From DASQHW01 sp963837155 (GTDB lineage Bacteria; Actinomycetota; Acidimicrobiia; IMCC26256; PALSA-610): a stretch of DNA of 64,000 nucleotides. This document shows positions 63,522-64,000 of this stretch, piece after piece (positions within the stretch are counted from its first letter, which is position 1; each line of letters begins with the position of its first letter). The stretch is taken from the NCBI GenBank assembly GCA_963837155.1, contig CAWIMB010000001.1:496001-560000 (forward strand), written 5' to 3'. The notes beneath the pieces were generated by a model. The model saw only the letters and a program-made list of their open reading frames with translations. It had not been told where the DNA came from and searched no databases. The position numbers were made by a program, and so were the translations under genes.

Positions 63522-63988
63522 CGGGTCACCGCCTCGCGGCGACCTTGCCGGGCCCAGCTGCTCACACCGATGACTGAGGGGACGGTCACGAATGCGAACC
63601 ACGGGAAGCCGGCACCGTGGGCGGCCCACACGATGATGAGCGCGAGGTTGACGAGCGTCCAGCCGATGACCGCGTTGCGAAGCTCGTTGCTGCGAGGGCC
63701 GCGCCGGTTCGGTCCCGTCGTGCGTTCGCGTGTCACGGGAGCGGTCTTGGCGGCGGTGGGCTTGCGCCATCCGAGTGCGCGCATCGCTTTCGTGTTATCG
63801 CCGTTGGCGACGACCGCGACCGTGACAGTCGCGGCGAGCGCCCACAAGATGCTGCCGGTCAGCAACGCGTGCCCGCCGGGGATTCCTGCATGGGCTGCGT
63901 ACGCCGCGGACGCGATGGACATGATCGTGGTTGACGTTTCGCCTGCCGAGAACATCGCGGCCTTCGCCCAGGGCTTGGCTTGGCGCAT
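63518..63988 (-). CDS. Multi-pass small membrane protein
   Basis: 156 residues from an ATG at 63988; the frame may extend beyond the window. Four predicted TM helices (TIMSIASAAYAAHAGI, LLTGSILWALAATVTVAVVA, VIGWTLVNLALIIVWAA, WFAFVTVPSVIGVSSWA) with a basic loop between. The last pair resembles a 2TM domain. It is coupled to the downstream 2TM gene. Confidence 0.65.
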   Translation of the reverse strand: MRQAKPWAKAAMFSAGETSTTIMSIASAAYAAHAGIPGGHALLTGSILWALAATVTVAVVANGDNTKAMRALGWRKPTAAKTAPVTRERTTGPNRRGPRSNELRNAVIGWTLVNLALIIVWAAHGAGFPWFAFVTVPSVIGVSSWARQGRREAVTR

Positions 63989-64000
63989 CGAATCTCGGTC

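Noticed and set aside
1..64000. CRISPR array or rRNA genes
   Set aside because: No evenly spaced short repeats and no rRNA-like stretches were seen on either strand.

Overview
The window is high-GC DNA from an actinomycetal-type bacterium. Evidence: a SigE-type ECF sigma factor, WYL and BTAD/AfsR regulators, DUF4097 with a ribbon-helix-helix partner, an MmpL transporter, an F420/FMN split-barrel protein, many GTG starts and several apparently leaderless genes. The gene mix resembles uncultured soil or freshwater actinobacterial lineages (inference; no rRNA gene or complete tRNA is present). Many genes are split by single-base frameshifts while all family motifs stay intact on both sides. The frameshifts cluster at 27.8-51.3 kb and look like unpolished-assembly indels more than gene decay, so split genes are annotated here as single genes.

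Layout. 0-3.7 kb: an ECF sigma/membrane-partner operon and a target gene sharing an identical promoter motif. 3.7-26.2 kb: ordinary metabolic and regulatory genes, including a PQQ-type sugar dehydrogenase, a B12-binding-type protein, trmO, a sulfatase, an OYE-family enzyme, SDRs, a DrrAB-like ABC exporter, DUF4097 with its probable repressor, and a TauD-type dioxygenase. 26.4-33.3 kb: a catabolic locus. A carboxymuconolactone-decarboxylase pair plus metallo-hydrolase operon is divergent from a TetR gene, which is followed by an FAD aromatic hydroxylase, an extradiol-type VOC dioxygenase, an SDR and a split-barrel flavoprotein. Repeated TetR-like operators tie the promoters together.

33.2-45.6 kb: the most interesting part, about 12 kb of tightly overlapping minus-strand genes. 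In transcription order they are: a 141-residue peptide with a hydrophobic C-terminal tail, a radical SAM enzyme, an ABC ATPase, an ABC permease, a beta-lactamase-fold/SCP2 protein, a small beta-rich protein, a double-hotdog (MaoC) dehydratase, a phosphopantetheinyl transferase, a malonyl transferase, a ketoreductase, an acyl carrier protein, a GcvT-like protein, and one polypeptide carrying an active ketosynthase fused to a second ketosynthase that has lost its cysteine (chain-length-factor-like). This is a self-sufficient reducing polyketide/fatty-acid-type assembly line with its own export and a possible radical-SAM-modified peptide.

45.8-63.9 kb: a mosaic accessory region. It has a second TauD-type dioxygenase, degraded genes, an FAD monooxygenase, two remnants of the same tyrosine recombinase (about 49.3 and 63.0 kb), and a small integrative element (49.64-55.08 kb). 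The element has a complete tyrosine integrase, an excisionase-like protein and cargo, and is bounded by 39-bp direct repeats of a tRNA-Arg 3' half. Downstream lie an AfsR-like BTAD/NB-ARC regulator, an MmpL transporter, a DUF4389 membrane protein and a thioredoxin-reductase-like enzyme, then gene debris and two small membrane proteins at the right edge.
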